A stretch of DNA of 64,000 nucleotides from Pontibacillus chungwhensis (GTDB lineage Bacteria; Bacillota; Bacilli; Bacillales; BH030062). Position 1 is the first letter of the stretch, and each line of letters begins with the position of its first letter. Position numbers and translations under genes: made by a program. Of the stretch, positions 38,125 to 47,653 are shown in pieces. The stretch covers positions 3,100,001 to 3,164,000 of the forward strand of contig NZ_CP126446.1 of NCBI RefSeq assembly GCF_030166655.1. The letters are read 5' to 3'. Below the pieces are notes generated by a model, which was not told the origin of the DNA, ran no database searches, and saw nothing but the letters and a program-made list of their open reading frames with translations.

Positions 38125-39237
38125 TTAGGAAGGAGAATTAAGTTGATTGTTCTTCTGCTTATACGTATCTTGTAATTCCTGAATACGCTGACGGCCTTGA
38201 TCACGAAGCTGTTTATTCTCATCTTCTATCGCTTTCGTGTCTTCCATTCCTTTTAGAATCGTGTTAAAGGATTCTTCAATCGTTTCAATCTTAATACTCG
38301 GTGCACCCGCAAGCTTAGCAATCTCTGTACTTTGCTGAGCAACGTTTTGAGCATTACGCTGCAACATCTCATTCGTTCGACGGTCTAGTTCACTCATCCC
38401 GTCTGCCACTAGTTTCTGTCTCTTAGCTGCCACAGCTTGAATTACACTCGTCTTGAAGATTGGGATCGTTGTAACGAACGCTGAATTAATTTTATTGACT
38501 AGCTTTGTGTTGCCTCGTTGCAACAGACGAATCTGAGGCGCCTGTTGGAAAGCTACCATTTGAGCCATCTGTAAGTCATAAACTCTTTGATCCAGAAGCT
38601 CGACGCCGTTTCGGACCGTTTCAAGTTCCATTGAAGCTCGCTGGTTCCCTTCAGCCGCTTGTTGTTCAAGCTTCGGCATCACTTCATTCTTCAGTTCTTC
38701 TGCCTTCAATTGACCGGCAACAATATATTTGTCTAGTTCAAGATAAAACTCATAGTTCTTCTCATACATGTCTTCAAGTGTATGAGTGTTGTCGACCATT
38801 TCATCACGATACTTTGAGATTTCAATATTGATCTTTTCAATTTCCCCGCCAAGCGTTTGATATTTATCAAAAATCTTTTCAATCATTTTCTTACTTCGAT
38901 TGAAGAACTTCCCAATAAATCCACCTTTTGACTCTTCAAAATCTTTCTTGTCGAACTTGTCCATTACTTTACCAAGTTGCTTTAGCATTTGGGAAGAGTC
39001 TTCCATACTTGAGTTCTTCATCGTACCTAAAATTTGATCAGAGAACTTTGAGATTTCATCCGCAGGTTCTTTACCAAAAGCTAACAATTCGGTTTGCTGA
39101 CGCTCATCAATGGATTCCTTTAATTGAAGAACTTGAGGATCATTCGACAGTTCTTGTTTAATTTCATTTGCCTTATCTTCTGTCAGCTTCTCTTCTACTG
39201 GCTGCAGGTCTTGTTCAGTTTGTGTTCCTTGTGCCAT
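38125..39237 (-). CDS. yceH: TelA-family toxic anion resistance protein (YceH)
   Basis: 370 aa, largely coiled coil, no membrane segments. TelA family, named for tellurite resistance; in B. subtilis YceH is part of the cell-envelope stress regulon. Basic stretch FFNRSKKMIEKIFDKYQ and QQAPQIRLLQRGNTKLVNKI are characteristic. Follows yceG by 4 bases and is the last gene of the island. Confidence 0.93.
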   Translation of the reverse strand: MAQGTQTEQDLQPVEEKLTEDKANEIKQELSNDPQVLQLKESIDERQQTELLAFGKEPADEISKFSDQILGTMKNSSMEDSSQMLKQLGKVMDKFDKKDFEESKGGFIGKFFNRSKKMIEKIFDKYQTLGGEIEKINIEISKYRDEMVDNTHTLEDMYEKNYEFYLELDKYIVAGQLKAEELKNEVMPKLEQQAAEGNQRASMELETVRNGVELLDQRVYDLQMAQMVAFQQAPQIRLLQRGNTKLVNKINSAFVTTIPIFKTSVIQAVAAKRQKLVADGMSELDRRTNEMLQRNAQNVAQQSTEIAKLAGAPSIKIETIEESFNTILKGMEDTKAIEDENKQLRDQGRQRIQELQDTYKQKNNQLNSPS

Positions 39238-39241
39238 ACAA

Positions 39242-40879
39242 TCACTCTCCTAGTAATTTTAATAATCTAGATTTCAATTTATCTTTAATCCCAAAACTTT
39301 GTTTAAACTCTAAATCAAAGACCATATCATCAAGCATATGAAGGTCAAATACCTCTTTCTCAATGAACTGTTCTAAATCCTTGTTTCCTGTAGGACTGTA
39401 CAGAACTAGATCTACGCCAAGTTCATGCAACAAAAGAAGCAAAACAGCATCGCTTCGTGTTAAGCCACCGTTATATTCGTTGTTATAGAGAATAACTTTT
39501 GGCACATCTTGCGAGTAGTCAAATTTTTGAAGAAGACGCATAAATACATCAGGCATTTGTGTACTTTGTTTAAATAGATAGAGCGCCACATCTTCAGAGC
39601 TTTCTCCGCTTTCAGGGTACAATTTATTCTGTTCACACAATCGAATAATCGCTTCGGCAATTCCTCTTTGTAAACCATCCGGCAAGTGCTTGTACTGCCA
39701 GAAATTCCCGCCCATCATTTTAGAAGCATCTAACTGTCCTCTTCCGTCTAATGAATGTCTGTAGTGATACAGGTAGTTCCCTTTTATCTCTTCTGTAAAT
39801 GGGAATTGTTTTACAAGATGTGCGTTCTCTTCCTCTAATAATTGTTGTACTCTTGACCAATACTCGTTGCGATTCTCGGTTACACCGACTACTTTCGCAA
39901 AGATGGAAGGAATATAAACGGTCTGATTCTCTATATAAAAATCAGGCCTCACGAAAGCTTTCTCTTTAGAGAGTATGAAGATCTCATCATACGTTGTCTT
40001 CATGGTCACAGACGCAGGAATATAATCTCTAAATTGCCATGGCTTATAAATTTGAGAGTTATCATGATTAATAGCCCTCTCAATTTGTTTAGATGCCTTG
40101 TAAGCAACCGTCGAACTCCGTTTCTTTCTCTCGGTTGGGAAAGGCTTTGGTTCTGCCGAGTAGGCATTCTCAACGACGATCGACCTTGAGACATCCAGAT
40201 CAAAGCGTTCAAATATATTCAATTTATTCGGATGATAAATCACTAAATCAAAGCCGAGTCTATACATGTAGTACAGAAAGTAGGTTTGACTTTTTGTGGC
40301 GTCCCCGTACCAGAGCACTTTAGGGAAGTTCCCCTCTCCTTCTTGTGCTTCCATCCAAGGATGAACGTGATTGTTCGTCCATTTAATAAGGTCAACAATG
40401 ACACGCTGGAAGTCAGGGTCCTTTAAATTTCCAGCATGTTTTTCCCCGTAAAGAGATAATACGTCCATAAGAATTTTACGGAGGTGTTTGTTATAAACCC
40501 CATTGGTCAATCTGGGTAGAATTTTCTTTCCATCAAGAAAAGCAACAAAACGATTTGGCGTTAATGGGTCTTGCTGGTGCATTTTTATTAACTCTTGTAA
40601 TGATTTCAATGTTTCAGAATCAATTTGTTTATTGAGCTCACTGTTTAAAGGATATAGAGAAACATATTCATCATCATGAGCTAGGTCATAGATTTCATTG
40701 TAATATTCATCCTCATCCTCAGCCATTCCAAGTACGTGCGCTATATATTGGGGCACGTATAGCGTTTTCTCTTCAACGCCATATCCAGAGCGCTCTTCGT
40801 TTCGTTGTTTCAATACTTCTTTCCATTTATACTCCTTCACACCTTCTACTAGTGTGGAGCAAACCGCTTGAAATTGCAT
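39242..40879 (-). CDS. yceG: YceG-family protein of the Ter module
   Basis: 545 aa. Two related halves are suggested by repeated blocks (LYVPQYIAHVLGMAEDEDEY and VYIPSIFAKVVGVTENRNEY; VLWYGDATKSQTYFLYYM and VILYNNEYNGGLTRSDAVLL). Soluble; no known catalytic motif. Always linked to TelA and TerD/C in bacilli. Start overlaps the HAD stop by 1 base (ATG inside the stop region), consistent with coupling. Confidence 0.87.
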   Translation of the reverse strand: MQFQAVCSTLVEGVKEYKWKEVLKQRNEERSGYGVEEKTLYVPQYIAHVLGMAEDEDEYYNEIYDLAHDDEYVSLYPLNSELNKQIDSETLKSLQELIKMHQQDPLTPNRFVAFLDGKKILPRLTNGVYNKHLRKILMDVLSLYGEKHAGNLKDPDFQRVIVDLIKWTNNHVHPWMEAQEGEGNFPKVLWYGDATKSQTYFLYYMYRLGFDLVIYHPNKLNIFERFDLDVSRSIVVENAYSAEPKPFPTERKKRSSTVAYKASKQIERAINHDNSQIYKPWQFRDYIPASVTMKTTYDEIFILSKEKAFVRPDFYIENQTVYIPSIFAKVVGVTENRNEYWSRVQQLLEEENAHLVKQFPFTEEIKGNYLYHYRHSLDGRGQLDASKMMGGNFWQYKHLPDGLQRGIAEAIIRLCEQNKLYPESGESSEDVALYLFKQSTQMPDVFMRLLQKFDYSQDVPKVILYNNEYNGGLTRSDAVLLLLLHELGVDLVLYSPTGNKDLEQFIEKEVFDLHMLDDMVFDLEFKQSFGIKDKLKSRLLKLLGE

Positions 40880-41886
40880 TACAGGGTAACCCCCCTTTCA
40901 ATTGGAGATGCGGATGGTAAAGGTGAACCAAAGACAGCTTTCATACCACTTACCGTTACAGCATAGGAAGAACCAAATTTCCGAATGGTTCCTGCAGGAA
41001 AATCATCTTTTCGTTTACGCAACGTAGAGGAATCAATTCCCCATAACATACACGCTGTCTTTGAACTAAGAATTTCAGGTTGATCTAAATTCGACGAACT
41101 AAGTAATAAAACCTCTAAAAGCAAACTTTCCGGGGAAAGGATCCCCTCCTTATCGGTTACTCGAAGCGAAGTTACTGGTGAATGATCAGAATCAAGCTCA
41201 CTTCCTTTTGCTGTAAAGGCTATGGTAGTGGACGAAAGCATGGGAACATCTAATAAGGAATCCCCTGCAGAAATGGAGAACGCCTGATTTTCTCTATCTT
41301 TAATAAAGGTGACCGCATCCCCTTTGTTAATAGGCTTTGGGATTAAATAAAACTTTCTCCCATGCAAGGTCGCTTCCCACCCCTTCACGTCACACCACTC
41401 CTGAAAGTTATGAATAGCCTCCTCATTCGTCTTTTCAGGATCCACTATATAATAGAAGAACCAACCATCCGCATCACGTTCTTCTATTAACCATTCTTTT
41501 GAAAAGCTTTCTTTTAGTTTAGCACGAATCTCCTCCCTGCTAACACACTCCTGATTACATCTATTTACGATGTGTTCATGCCACTCCTCGTCTACTTTAC
41601 CATTTATGAGAATGACAGCTCCGTTACTAACTACCGCATAGGGAGGTGTTTGATTGCTTTGGAATAATTCGATTCGTTCATATTGTGCTTTTGTTCTAGT
41701 TGTTACTGGAACAAACATCACAGAAGAACGGACTTTGTTCAGAAGGTGTATGGCTGTTTCTGTCATAAATGATTGTTCTTTTCCGTTCACTTCTTCAATT
41801 GCTCTATAGCTCCGATCTTCCTTTACAGGTTGTATAAAACGTTTAGAAAAGATAATCGTACGATCTAAATCACTTGCAAATAACAT
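40879..41886 (-). CDS. HAD-superfamily hydrolase of the Ter module
   Basis: 335 aa. HAD core: nucleophile motif FASDLDRTIIF at the start, VPVTTRTKAQYE (motif II), and INKGDAVTFIKDRE / SISAGDSLLDVPML for motifs III and IV. A phosphatase acting on a sugar- or nucleotide-type phosphate is inferred from its place among phosphoribosyltransferase genes. Not found in the shorter yceC-H operon of B. subtilis. GAGGGG site before ATG. Confidence 0.87.
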   Translation of the reverse strand: MLFASDLDRTIIFSKRFIQPVKEDRSYRAIEEVNGKEQSFMTETAIHLLNKVRSSVMFVPVTTRTKAQYERIELFQSNQTPPYAVVSNGAVILINGKVDEEWHEHIVNRCNQECVSREEIRAKLKESFSKEWLIEERDADGWFFYYIVDPEKTNEEAIHNFQEWCDVKGWEATLHGRKFYLIPKPINKGDAVTFIKDRENQAFSISAGDSLLDVPMLSSTTIAFTAKGSELDSDHSPVTSLRVTDKEGILSPESLLLEVLLLSSSNLDQPEILSSKTACMLWGIDSSTLRKRKDDFPAGTIRKFGSSYAVTVSGMKAVFGSPLPSASPIERGVTL

Positions 41887-41896
41887 CTTGATCCCC

Positions 41897-43003
41897 TCAT
41901 ACTTTCTTAATTAAGCCACAGCAGGCATAAGACATCCCATCATATTCTTCAATTGGCACATCGTTCTCTCTGGCAAGTTGAAAAATATGACTTAGTGCCG
42001 GGTCATTCCGGTCCTTTACAAGCACCTTCCACGGTACTCTCCGGAGTAACACTCTCGTTGTTTCTCCTACCCCAGGTTTAATATGATGGATCTGTTCAAT
42101 ACCTTGTTCGCGCTGAATATTTTTTACTTCCTGCAAACCTTGCCAGGACGGTTCTTCATCCAACACTTTAAAACTTTGTGCCTCACGCTTGACGCAAGGC
42201 ATGACCTTCTCTAATTCTTTCGTTATAACATCTATATATTCGTTTGACCGATCCGCATCTGCTAAATGTGTATAATACTTGGCACCATGAAAGTCATCTT
42301 CCCCGATATATTCCCTGTTCAATACTGTTCTACTTACAAGTCCAGAAACCGTAGAGTTTAAACATGCATTTGGAATAAGGAAATCTTCTCTAGTACCATA
42401 TAATGCAGAACAATGACCTGGGTCAGCTAGAACGGCTAATGTTGGATCAAGGGACAGACCTTCTAGGTTCAGATGTTTACATGACTCTTGTAACTCTTTC
42501 GTAATAGCTCCCTTTCCAGTCCACCCATCTATGAATTGGATGAGATGATCCGGGTGACAACGGCGAATATAATGAAGTGCATTCTCGTCAATTCCGCGAC
42601 CTCGAATAATAGAAACACTATAATGAGGAACATCTAGCCCATAAGCCAGCTTCAAATATCGTTTAATTAAGATGCCTATCGGAGTGCCAGCTCGAGCCAA
42701 GGAAACAAGTACGAGCTGTTTTCCGCTTCGTTTTAGGATCTGTTCAGAAACAAGACCAGCTGCTTTAGCCACTTTCTCTTTATAATAATCTAGCGCCTTT
42801 TCATATAAATTCATATAGGTAGCTGTTGGACTATACTCAATAGGGAGCATTTCAGAATAATGAACCCCAGATTGAATAGCCTTCTCCCTAACCTCTAATC
42901 CATCCTCTTCGACTTGACCGTTTAAATTTTTCAGAAGAAACAAGACATCTTCACGTGCATAACTTCCCATTTCTTCAATGATTTCGTGATTGATTCGTGA
43001 CAA
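41897..43003 (-). CDS. phosphoribosyltransferase-like 'StiP' protein with PELOTA domain
   Basis: 368 aa. The N-terminal ~270 residues match the PRTase_1 family often named 'cysteine protease StiP' (LVLVSLARAGTPIGILIKRY, IIRGRGIDENALHYI, FIDGWTGKGAI). The C-terminal ~80 residues resemble a PELOTA/L7Ae-like RNA-binding domain (PGVGETTRVLLRRVPWKVLV). A nucleotide- or base-modifying role is inferred by published analyses of Ter-linked genes. TTG start after GGAGGAAGG. Lies between HAD and PRTase_2 genes. Confidence 0.85.
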   Translation of the reverse strand: MSRINHEIIEEMGSYAREDVLFLLKNLNGQVEEDGLEVREKAIQSGVHYSEMLPIEYSPTATYMNLYEKALDYYKEKVAKAAGLVSEQILKRSGKQLVLVSLARAGTPIGILIKRYLKLAYGLDVPHYSVSIIRGRGIDENALHYIRRCHPDHLIQFIDGWTGKGAITKELQESCKHLNLEGLSLDPTLAVLADPGHCSALYGTREDFLIPNACLNSTVSGLVSRTVLNREYIGEDDFHGAKYYTHLADADRSNEYIDVITKELEKVMPCVKREAQSFKVLDEEPSWQGLQEVKNIQREQGIEQIHHIKPGVGETTRVLLRRVPWKVLVKDRNDPALSHIFQLARENDVPIEEYDGMSYACCGLIKKV

Positions 43004-43014
43004 TTTCCTTCCTC

Positions 43015-44385
43015 CTATGAACTGAAATCAACAAGATAAATAACAGATGCTCCTGTCTTTTTCAATTCATCAATTAGGGGTTCATAACATTCTCCTCTAG
43101 ATCCATGCTCTAAAAACACAAAAATCTCATCATATTGCTTATATGGAATGTTATACACATAATGCGAGATACTAGCATCTTCTGGACTAGGGTACTGATA
43201 AGCATTCTGAACCGCATATCCTTCCCGAGTGATAGCATGAATTGGGCTTCTTGTCGTTGATTGATAACAAACATCATTTCCCATATGAGAAGCAGCTTTC
43301 ATAGGAATATACATAAACTCCCCTGTTCCAAGACACAATGTAGACTTCCCTTTACGGACCATAGATAAGTAGGTTCCCAATCTCTTAATGGCCCCTTCTA
43401 ATAAGAATTGTTCATCGCTACTTAAACCAAAGCGGCCAGAATAACTTAAATATGAGCGCTCTTTCACATCTCCTGAGGTTGTTATAGATTGTGTATATTC
43501 CGTTGACTGATAAGGAAAAATCGGCTTAACTTTTAGCGTTCTAACATCCGCTTCTGGTTGAATAGAGGGAACTTCTTCTTTTACAGGGGTAAGGTCTGGA
43601 TCGCCATTTACTTCGATCGTCCCACTGACTAAGCTTAAAACCCGCACTCGAATTCCTAAACGCTGCTCTAGTTCTTTGAATTGTTGCCTATGTTTTTTTG
43701 TACGCCAATCTAAAATAGAAAGAACCGTATATTCTGTTCGGGGGTAGGCCTCTTGTAAAGCCTCTATGATATTTAGAGCGGTTTTTCCTGTTGTAATTTC
43801 ATCATCTACCAACACGATTGGATCGTTATTCTCGAACAATTCACGCTTTCCATAACAAATCTGATCAGTTGCGTGGGAATGCTCTTCCTGAAATTCAAAA
43901 GTAGGACGAACACTTTCTAACACTTCTCTGGTCGAATGTATATAATGGGCGTTTTGAAAGTTCTCAAATACGGCATGACCTAATGCCGTAGCCGTTTCGG
44001 CAAATCCTATAAATAGATGGGATTGGGGAAGAACCGTTTGAGAAGCGCCCGTTGTCGCCTGAGTAGGAAGGTGTTGGGCGACTGACTGAACCCAATCCGA
44101 ATAAGATGGGTGCTTTATCCCTAGCAGATGTTCCTGGTATAAAGCAGCAAGTAAAGCTCCTGTATCAAGCGCTCTTTGAGGTTCTACAGGAATATGCTTG
44201 CCTAAAACTTTACTCACAAAGAGAAAGCTTCTATTCTTATTTATCCGAGCTGCCATATTAAACAATTGATTCAAGTCGATTCCAAAAGGATTTGATTCCT
44301 CATGAACGGTTACTTGAAGTCTATCTGTGATAGGATAATGGAACACTTTCTTTTTCGAGTAAGTTAACGTATGATTTGTCATCAT
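43015..44385 (-). CDS. PRTase_2-TRSP domain protein of the Ter module
   Basis: About 456 aa. N-terminal ~270 residues contain a phosphoribosyltransferase PRPP loop IVLVDDEITTGKTALNI (about 190). The C-terminal part is a TRSP domain, named for its TTRSPIHAI motif. These two domains are fused in Ter-linked modules. Start chosen at the ATG at 44385 because GGGGTG lies a few bases upstream (another ATG follows at 44382); the frame is open to 44397. It overlaps the previous gene by about 65 bases. Confidence 0.85.
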   Translation of the reverse strand: MMTNHTLTYSKKKVFHYPITDRLQVTVHEESNPFGIDLNQLFNMAARINKNRSFLFVSKVLGKHIPVEPQRALDTGALLAALYQEHLLGIKHPSYSDWVQSVAQHLPTQATTGASQTVLPQSHLFIGFAETATALGHAVFENFQNAHYIHSTREVLESVRPTFEFQEEHSHATDQICYGKRELFENNDPIVLVDDEITTGKTALNIIEALQEAYPRTEYTVLSILDWRTKKHRQQFKELEQRLGIRVRVLSLVSGTIEVNGDPDLTPVKEEVPSIQPEADVRTLKVKPIFPYQSTEYTQSITTSGDVKERSYLSYSGRFGLSSDEQFLLEGAIKRLGTYLSMVRKGKSTLCLGTGEFMYIPMKAASHMGNDVCYQSTTRSPIHAITREGYAVQNAYQYPSPEDASISHYVYNIPYKQYDEIFVFLEHGSRGECYEPLIDELKKTGASVIYLVDFSS

Positions 44386-45463
44386 GAAACACCCCATAAA
44401 CTTTTGATTTCATAAGTACTTCGATAGCCCAACGCTGGTGTGGTTTAGCTTCGTTCATTTTGTTGGCATATGGACTAATCGAGGCACCGTTTCCTCGCCC
44501 TACTTCATTTTTATGTACAATCTCAAGAGCGTCTTCGTAATCTTCTTTCGATACGACATGCATGGCGTTAACCAGTTGGATATGAGAAGGGTGAATAATA
44601 GTCTTCCCGCACAGTCCGTTAAGTTGATCTTTTTCGATCTCGCGAATAAATCCATACACATAAGGAGAGCCTTCCTTTAATGCTAGATAAGTATTCTCGT
44701 ACTTTCTTTCGAAGAACTCCCATACGGGACCTGAAATCATGTACTCCTCACTATTTCTACCAAAGAAATTAACGACATCTCCAATAAAATCATGTAACAA
44801 GGAGATATCATAGATCGTACTGTCAAACTTTCTTCTCATACCATAAAGTCCACTTAGATCTGTGCCGCCTATCCGGATGTTTAATATAAGGTGCCGAAAT
44901 TCATCAAATAACTTTCGAATCTCATTCATTTCCTGCACCCGTGTGTCTTTATACAAGAATTCTTCTGTTTCGATAATCGGCATTGCAAATAGTGAGATTC
45001 CCGTATCTTCTACAATTTGCTGAAGTTGTTCTAAATACTCTCTGCCATTTTGACGATTGAACTTAGGAAACACAAAACCGGTAATCACATGTAAAGCGCT
45101 TTGTAAGCGATCAGCAATTCGTTTCATTTGTTCAACATTCCGAACACGAATAAACAAGAAAGGAAACTGCTCCGGATCCATTTCTGCTGATAAGAGTAAT
45201 TGTACTTCTTGAATCATATGTTCTTCTGCTTCCTGTACTTCTTCGTCATGAATAGAATCTTCCAAGCACAGTACCGCAGAGGATAAACCAGGTAATTGAT
45301 GCATAAGCCTATAACCAATCCGATCCTTAATGGCTGGAATATATAGCGTAGCTCCTAATGCTCGCGCAATCTCTTTCTTAGGAGAATGAGAACCAATCTG
45401 TTGAGGAGGCATGTAAAAAAGCTCTTCACAATCAGAAGAGGTTAACCTATTAAAATGCTTCAT
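44321..45463 (-). CDS. HpcH/HpaI aldolase / citrate lyase beta-like protein
   Basis: 380 aa. TIM-barrel of the citrate-lyase beta (CitE)-like family: AVLCLEDSIHD, FAMPIIETEEFL and ILNIRIGGTDLSGLYG give the metal-binding and phosphate-contact strands. In Ter-linked modules this protein is thought to act in synthesis of a nucleoside-like product; no substrate is known. GAGAGGAAC before ATG. Its last ~65 bases overlap the start of the next gene, in another frame. Confidence 0.88.
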   Translation of the reverse strand: MKHFNRLTSSDCEELFYMPPQQIGSHSPKKEIARALGATLYIPAIKDRIGYRLMHQLPGLSSAVLCLEDSIHDEEVQEAEEHMIQEVQLLLSAEMDPEQFPFLFIRVRNVEQMKRIADRLQSALHVITGFVFPKFNRQNGREYLEQLQQIVEDTGISLFAMPIIETEEFLYKDTRVQEMNEIRKLFDEFRHLILNIRIGGTDLSGLYGMRRKFDSTIYDISLLHDFIGDVVNFFGRNSEEYMISGPVWEFFERKYENTYLALKEGSPYVYGFIREIEKDQLNGLCGKTIIHPSHIQLVNAMHVVSKEDYEDALEIVHKNEVGRGNGASISPYANKMNEAKPHQRWAIEVLMKSKVYGVFHDDKSYVNLLEKESVPLSYHR

Positions 45464-45502
45464 AGTTTAAGTTCCTCTCAAAAATCATAATAAATGATAC
45501 AA

Positions 45503-45529
45503 AAAAAGGAGGAATAACTCCCCCTTTTT
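45503..45529 (-). terminator. hairpin after yceF
   Basis: Imperfect stem of about 12 bp (one A-C mismatch) with a T run on the minus strand, overlapping the yceF stop. It may give partial termination between the TerD/C genes and the metabolic genes, since no room exists for a strong promoter before 45463. Confidence 0.6.
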
Positions 45530-46319
45530 ATTGTTGATCTTCCGTTGCTGCTGTCTGAGCAGAGGATTGATCTTTTCTCATATAGTGAATGATAAAGGTA
45601 ATCGCAAATGCTCCAACGATGAAGCCAAAGAACCACCAATGTCCTATTTCAACATGCACAATACTTAGACCCATCTTAACGGCAATAAATCCAATTAGGA
45701 CGTGGGCCGTTACTTCTAACTCTGGTACATTATCCAACAGCTTTAAGAAAACGCCTGCTATACCACGCATCATTAGGACACCTAGCATTCCTCCGACAAG
45801 TAGTACCCATACCTGTTCACTAACTGCAAAGGCTGCCAAGATACTATCGACTGAAAAAGCCACGTCCATGATTTCGACGCCAATCACGGTACCCCAGAAT
45901 AAACCGAACGTACGAATGAGGATTCCGTTCTTATTCATTCCGTTTCCTTCAGCGTCCTCATCAGATTGCTTGTGTTTATAATGATCAATAAAGAATTTAA
46001 TACTTAACCATGCAAGGTAACCTGCACCAAGGATCTTGACCCACCATAGTTTAATTAAGAACATACCTAAACCGATAGCAATAAACCTAAATGCGTAAGC
46101 CCCTAATAAACCATAGAATAAAGCCTTCTTCTGCTTTTCCTTTGGCAAGTGCTTAACCATAACAGCAAGTACCAAGGCGTTATCAGCAGATAACAAACCT
46201 TCAAGAACAATTAACGTCCCGATATAACCCCAGCTGACTGGATCGGTTAACACCTCAGCCCACATGGACCAATTAAAAAACTGAGCATATGTGTCTAATA
46301 TGCCTTGTAATATCTCCAT
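45528..46319 (-). CDS. yceF: TerC-family integral membrane protein (YceF)
   Basis: 263 aa with about 7 membrane helices. TerC core: LIVLEGLLSADNALVLAVMV, and VIGVEIMDVAFSVDSILAAF, both with the acidic residues implicated in metal binding. Homologues export Mn2+ or work with TerD in metal-stress response. Follows the third TerD gene by 18 bases. Confidence 0.93.
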   Translation of the reverse strand: MEILQGILDTYAQFFNWSMWAEVLTDPVSWGYIGTLIVLEGLLSADNALVLAVMVKHLPKEKQKKALFYGLLGAYAFRFIAIGLGMFLIKLWWVKILGAGYLAWLSIKFFIDHYKHKQSDEDAEGNGMNKNGILIRTFGLFWGTVIGVEIMDVAFSVDSILAAFAVSEQVWVLLVGGMLGVLMMRGIAGVFLKLLDNVPELEVTAHVLIGFIAVKMGLSIVHVEIGHWWFFGFIVGAFAITFIIHYMRKDQSSAQTAATEDQQ

Positions 46320-46337
46320 AATTCTCCTCCTAGATGA

Positions 46338-46916
46338 TTAAACCTCTAAGCCATAATTTCGGCATAATGCAGCAAGACCTCCGGAGAAGCCACTTCCTAC
46401 AGCACTAAACTTCCATTCTCCATTATGACGGTACAACTCACAAACAACAACAGCTGTTTCGATAGAGAAATCCTCACCCAAATCATAACGGATCAACTCT
46501 TGACCATCTTCTTCATTTGCGACGCGTACAAAAGCATTATGGACCTGGCCAAAGTTTTGACTCCGTGCATCTGCATCATGAATTGTGACTGTAATGGCTA
46601 CTTTTTCAACTGAAGAAGGAACTTTAGAGAAGTCGATTGTGAGTTGCTCATCATCACCTTCTCCTTCACCTGTTCGATTGTCTCCTGTATGGGCAACAGC
46701 TCCACTTGGATCTTGCAAGTTGTTGTAAAATACAAATTCAGCATCGTTTTGAACGTTCCCATTAGCATCTGTTAAGAACGCTGAAGCATCTAAGTCGAAA
46801 CTAGCTCCACTATCATATTGGTTAATATCCCACCCCAGGCCAATAACGGCTTTCGTTAAACCAGGATTTGTTTTTGTTAGATCAATGCGTTGTCCTTTTG
46901 AAAGTGAAATAGACAT
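46338..46916 (-). CDS. yceE: TerD-family protein (YceE)
   Basis: 192 aa TerD domain. Ca2+-binding residues are expected in the FDLDASAFL and GEGDDEQL stretches, which are intact. The frame is open to 46955, but GGGAGA (46923-46928) and the MSISLSKGQ start identify the ATG at 46916. Paralogue of the two genes upstream. Confidence 0.9.
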   Translation of the reverse strand: MSISLSKGQRIDLTKTNPGLTKAVIGLGWDINQYDSGASFDLDASAFLTDANGNVQNDAEFVFYNNLQDPSGAVAHTGDNRTGEGEGDDEQLTIDFSKVPSSVEKVAITVTIHDADARSQNFGQVHNAFVRVANEEDGQELIRYDLGEDFSIETAVVVCELYRHNGEWKFSAVGSGFSGGLAALCRNYGLEV

Positions 46917-46972
46917 AGGTAAGTCTCCCTTCGTTCTCTGTGATTCATCATTCACTGCTCTTTCATATAAAA

Positions 46973-47027
46973 GGGGCCTCCCCCATCTGAAACAAGCTCA
47001 TGCTTGCTCGTCGGAAGGAGTAGCCCC
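46973..47027 (-). terminator. branched hairpin between yceD and yceE
   Basis: Outer arms GGGGC/GCCCC (46973-46977 with 47023-47027), a CTCC/GGAG extension and an inner CAAGC/GCTTG stem. On the minus strand a TTTTAT tail follows, so it should act as a terminator or attenuator between paralogous TerD genes. Confidence 0.6.
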
Positions 47028-47041
47028 GTATCAATTAGTGC

Positions 47042-47623
47042 TTATGCTACAGTTAATCCAAAGTCTGTCGCTAGCGCAGCTAGTCCACCTTCATAACCGC
47101 TGCCAATCGCACTAAACTTCCACTCACCATTGTGGCGATATAATTCTCCAACAACAACAGCTGTTTCAATAGAGAAATCTTCTGCTAAATCGTAGCGGAT
47201 CAGTTCTTCTTGATTATCAGAATTCACAACGCGTACAAAGGCATTAGAAACTTGTCCGAAGTTTTGGCCACGTGACTCAGCATCATGAATCGTAATCGTG
47301 AACGCAATTTTCTGTACATCTTGAGGAACAGTACTAAGGTCAATTTGAACCTGCTCATCATCGCCTTCACCAGCACCTGTAAGGTTATCACCTGTATGCT
47401 CAACTGCTCCATCAGCACCAGTGTTGTTATTATAGAATACAAAATCCTGATCGGAGCGGACTTTACCAGAATCATTTAATAGAAATACAGAAGCGTCTAA
47501 GTCGAAATCTTTACCTGTATCAAATTTATTAACGTCCCATCCAAGTCCTACAGTGATCTTTTTCAGCCCTGGATTCCCTTTTGTTAAATCAACTTTTTGT
47601 CCTTTTTGCAAACTTACTGCCAT
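47042..47623 (-). CDS. yceD: TerD-family protein (YceD)
   Basis: 193 aa TerD domain with [10 protein letters not shown] and GEGDDEQV calcium-site motifs and the end [16 protein letters not shown]. Start ATG with AAAGGAGAG. Very similar to the next paralogue (46338-46916), consistent with tandem duplication. Confidence 0.92.
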   Translation of the reverse strand: MAVSLQKGQKVDLTKGNPGLKKITVGLGWDVNKFDTGKDFDLDASVFLLNDSGKVRSDQDFVFYNNNTGADGAVEHTGDNLTGAGEGDDEQVQIDLSTVPQDVQKIAFTITIHDAESRGQNFGQVSNAFVRVVNSDNQEELIRYDLAEDFSIETAVVVGELYRHNGEWKFSAIGSGYEGGLAALATDFGLTVA

Positions 47624-47653
47624 GTTTAATCTCTCCTTTTATAGATTAGTAGT

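Noticed and set aside
46917-46955. Upstream in-frame ATG for yceE
   Set aside because: The GGGAGA ribosome site lies between it and the ATG at 46916, which matches paralogues.
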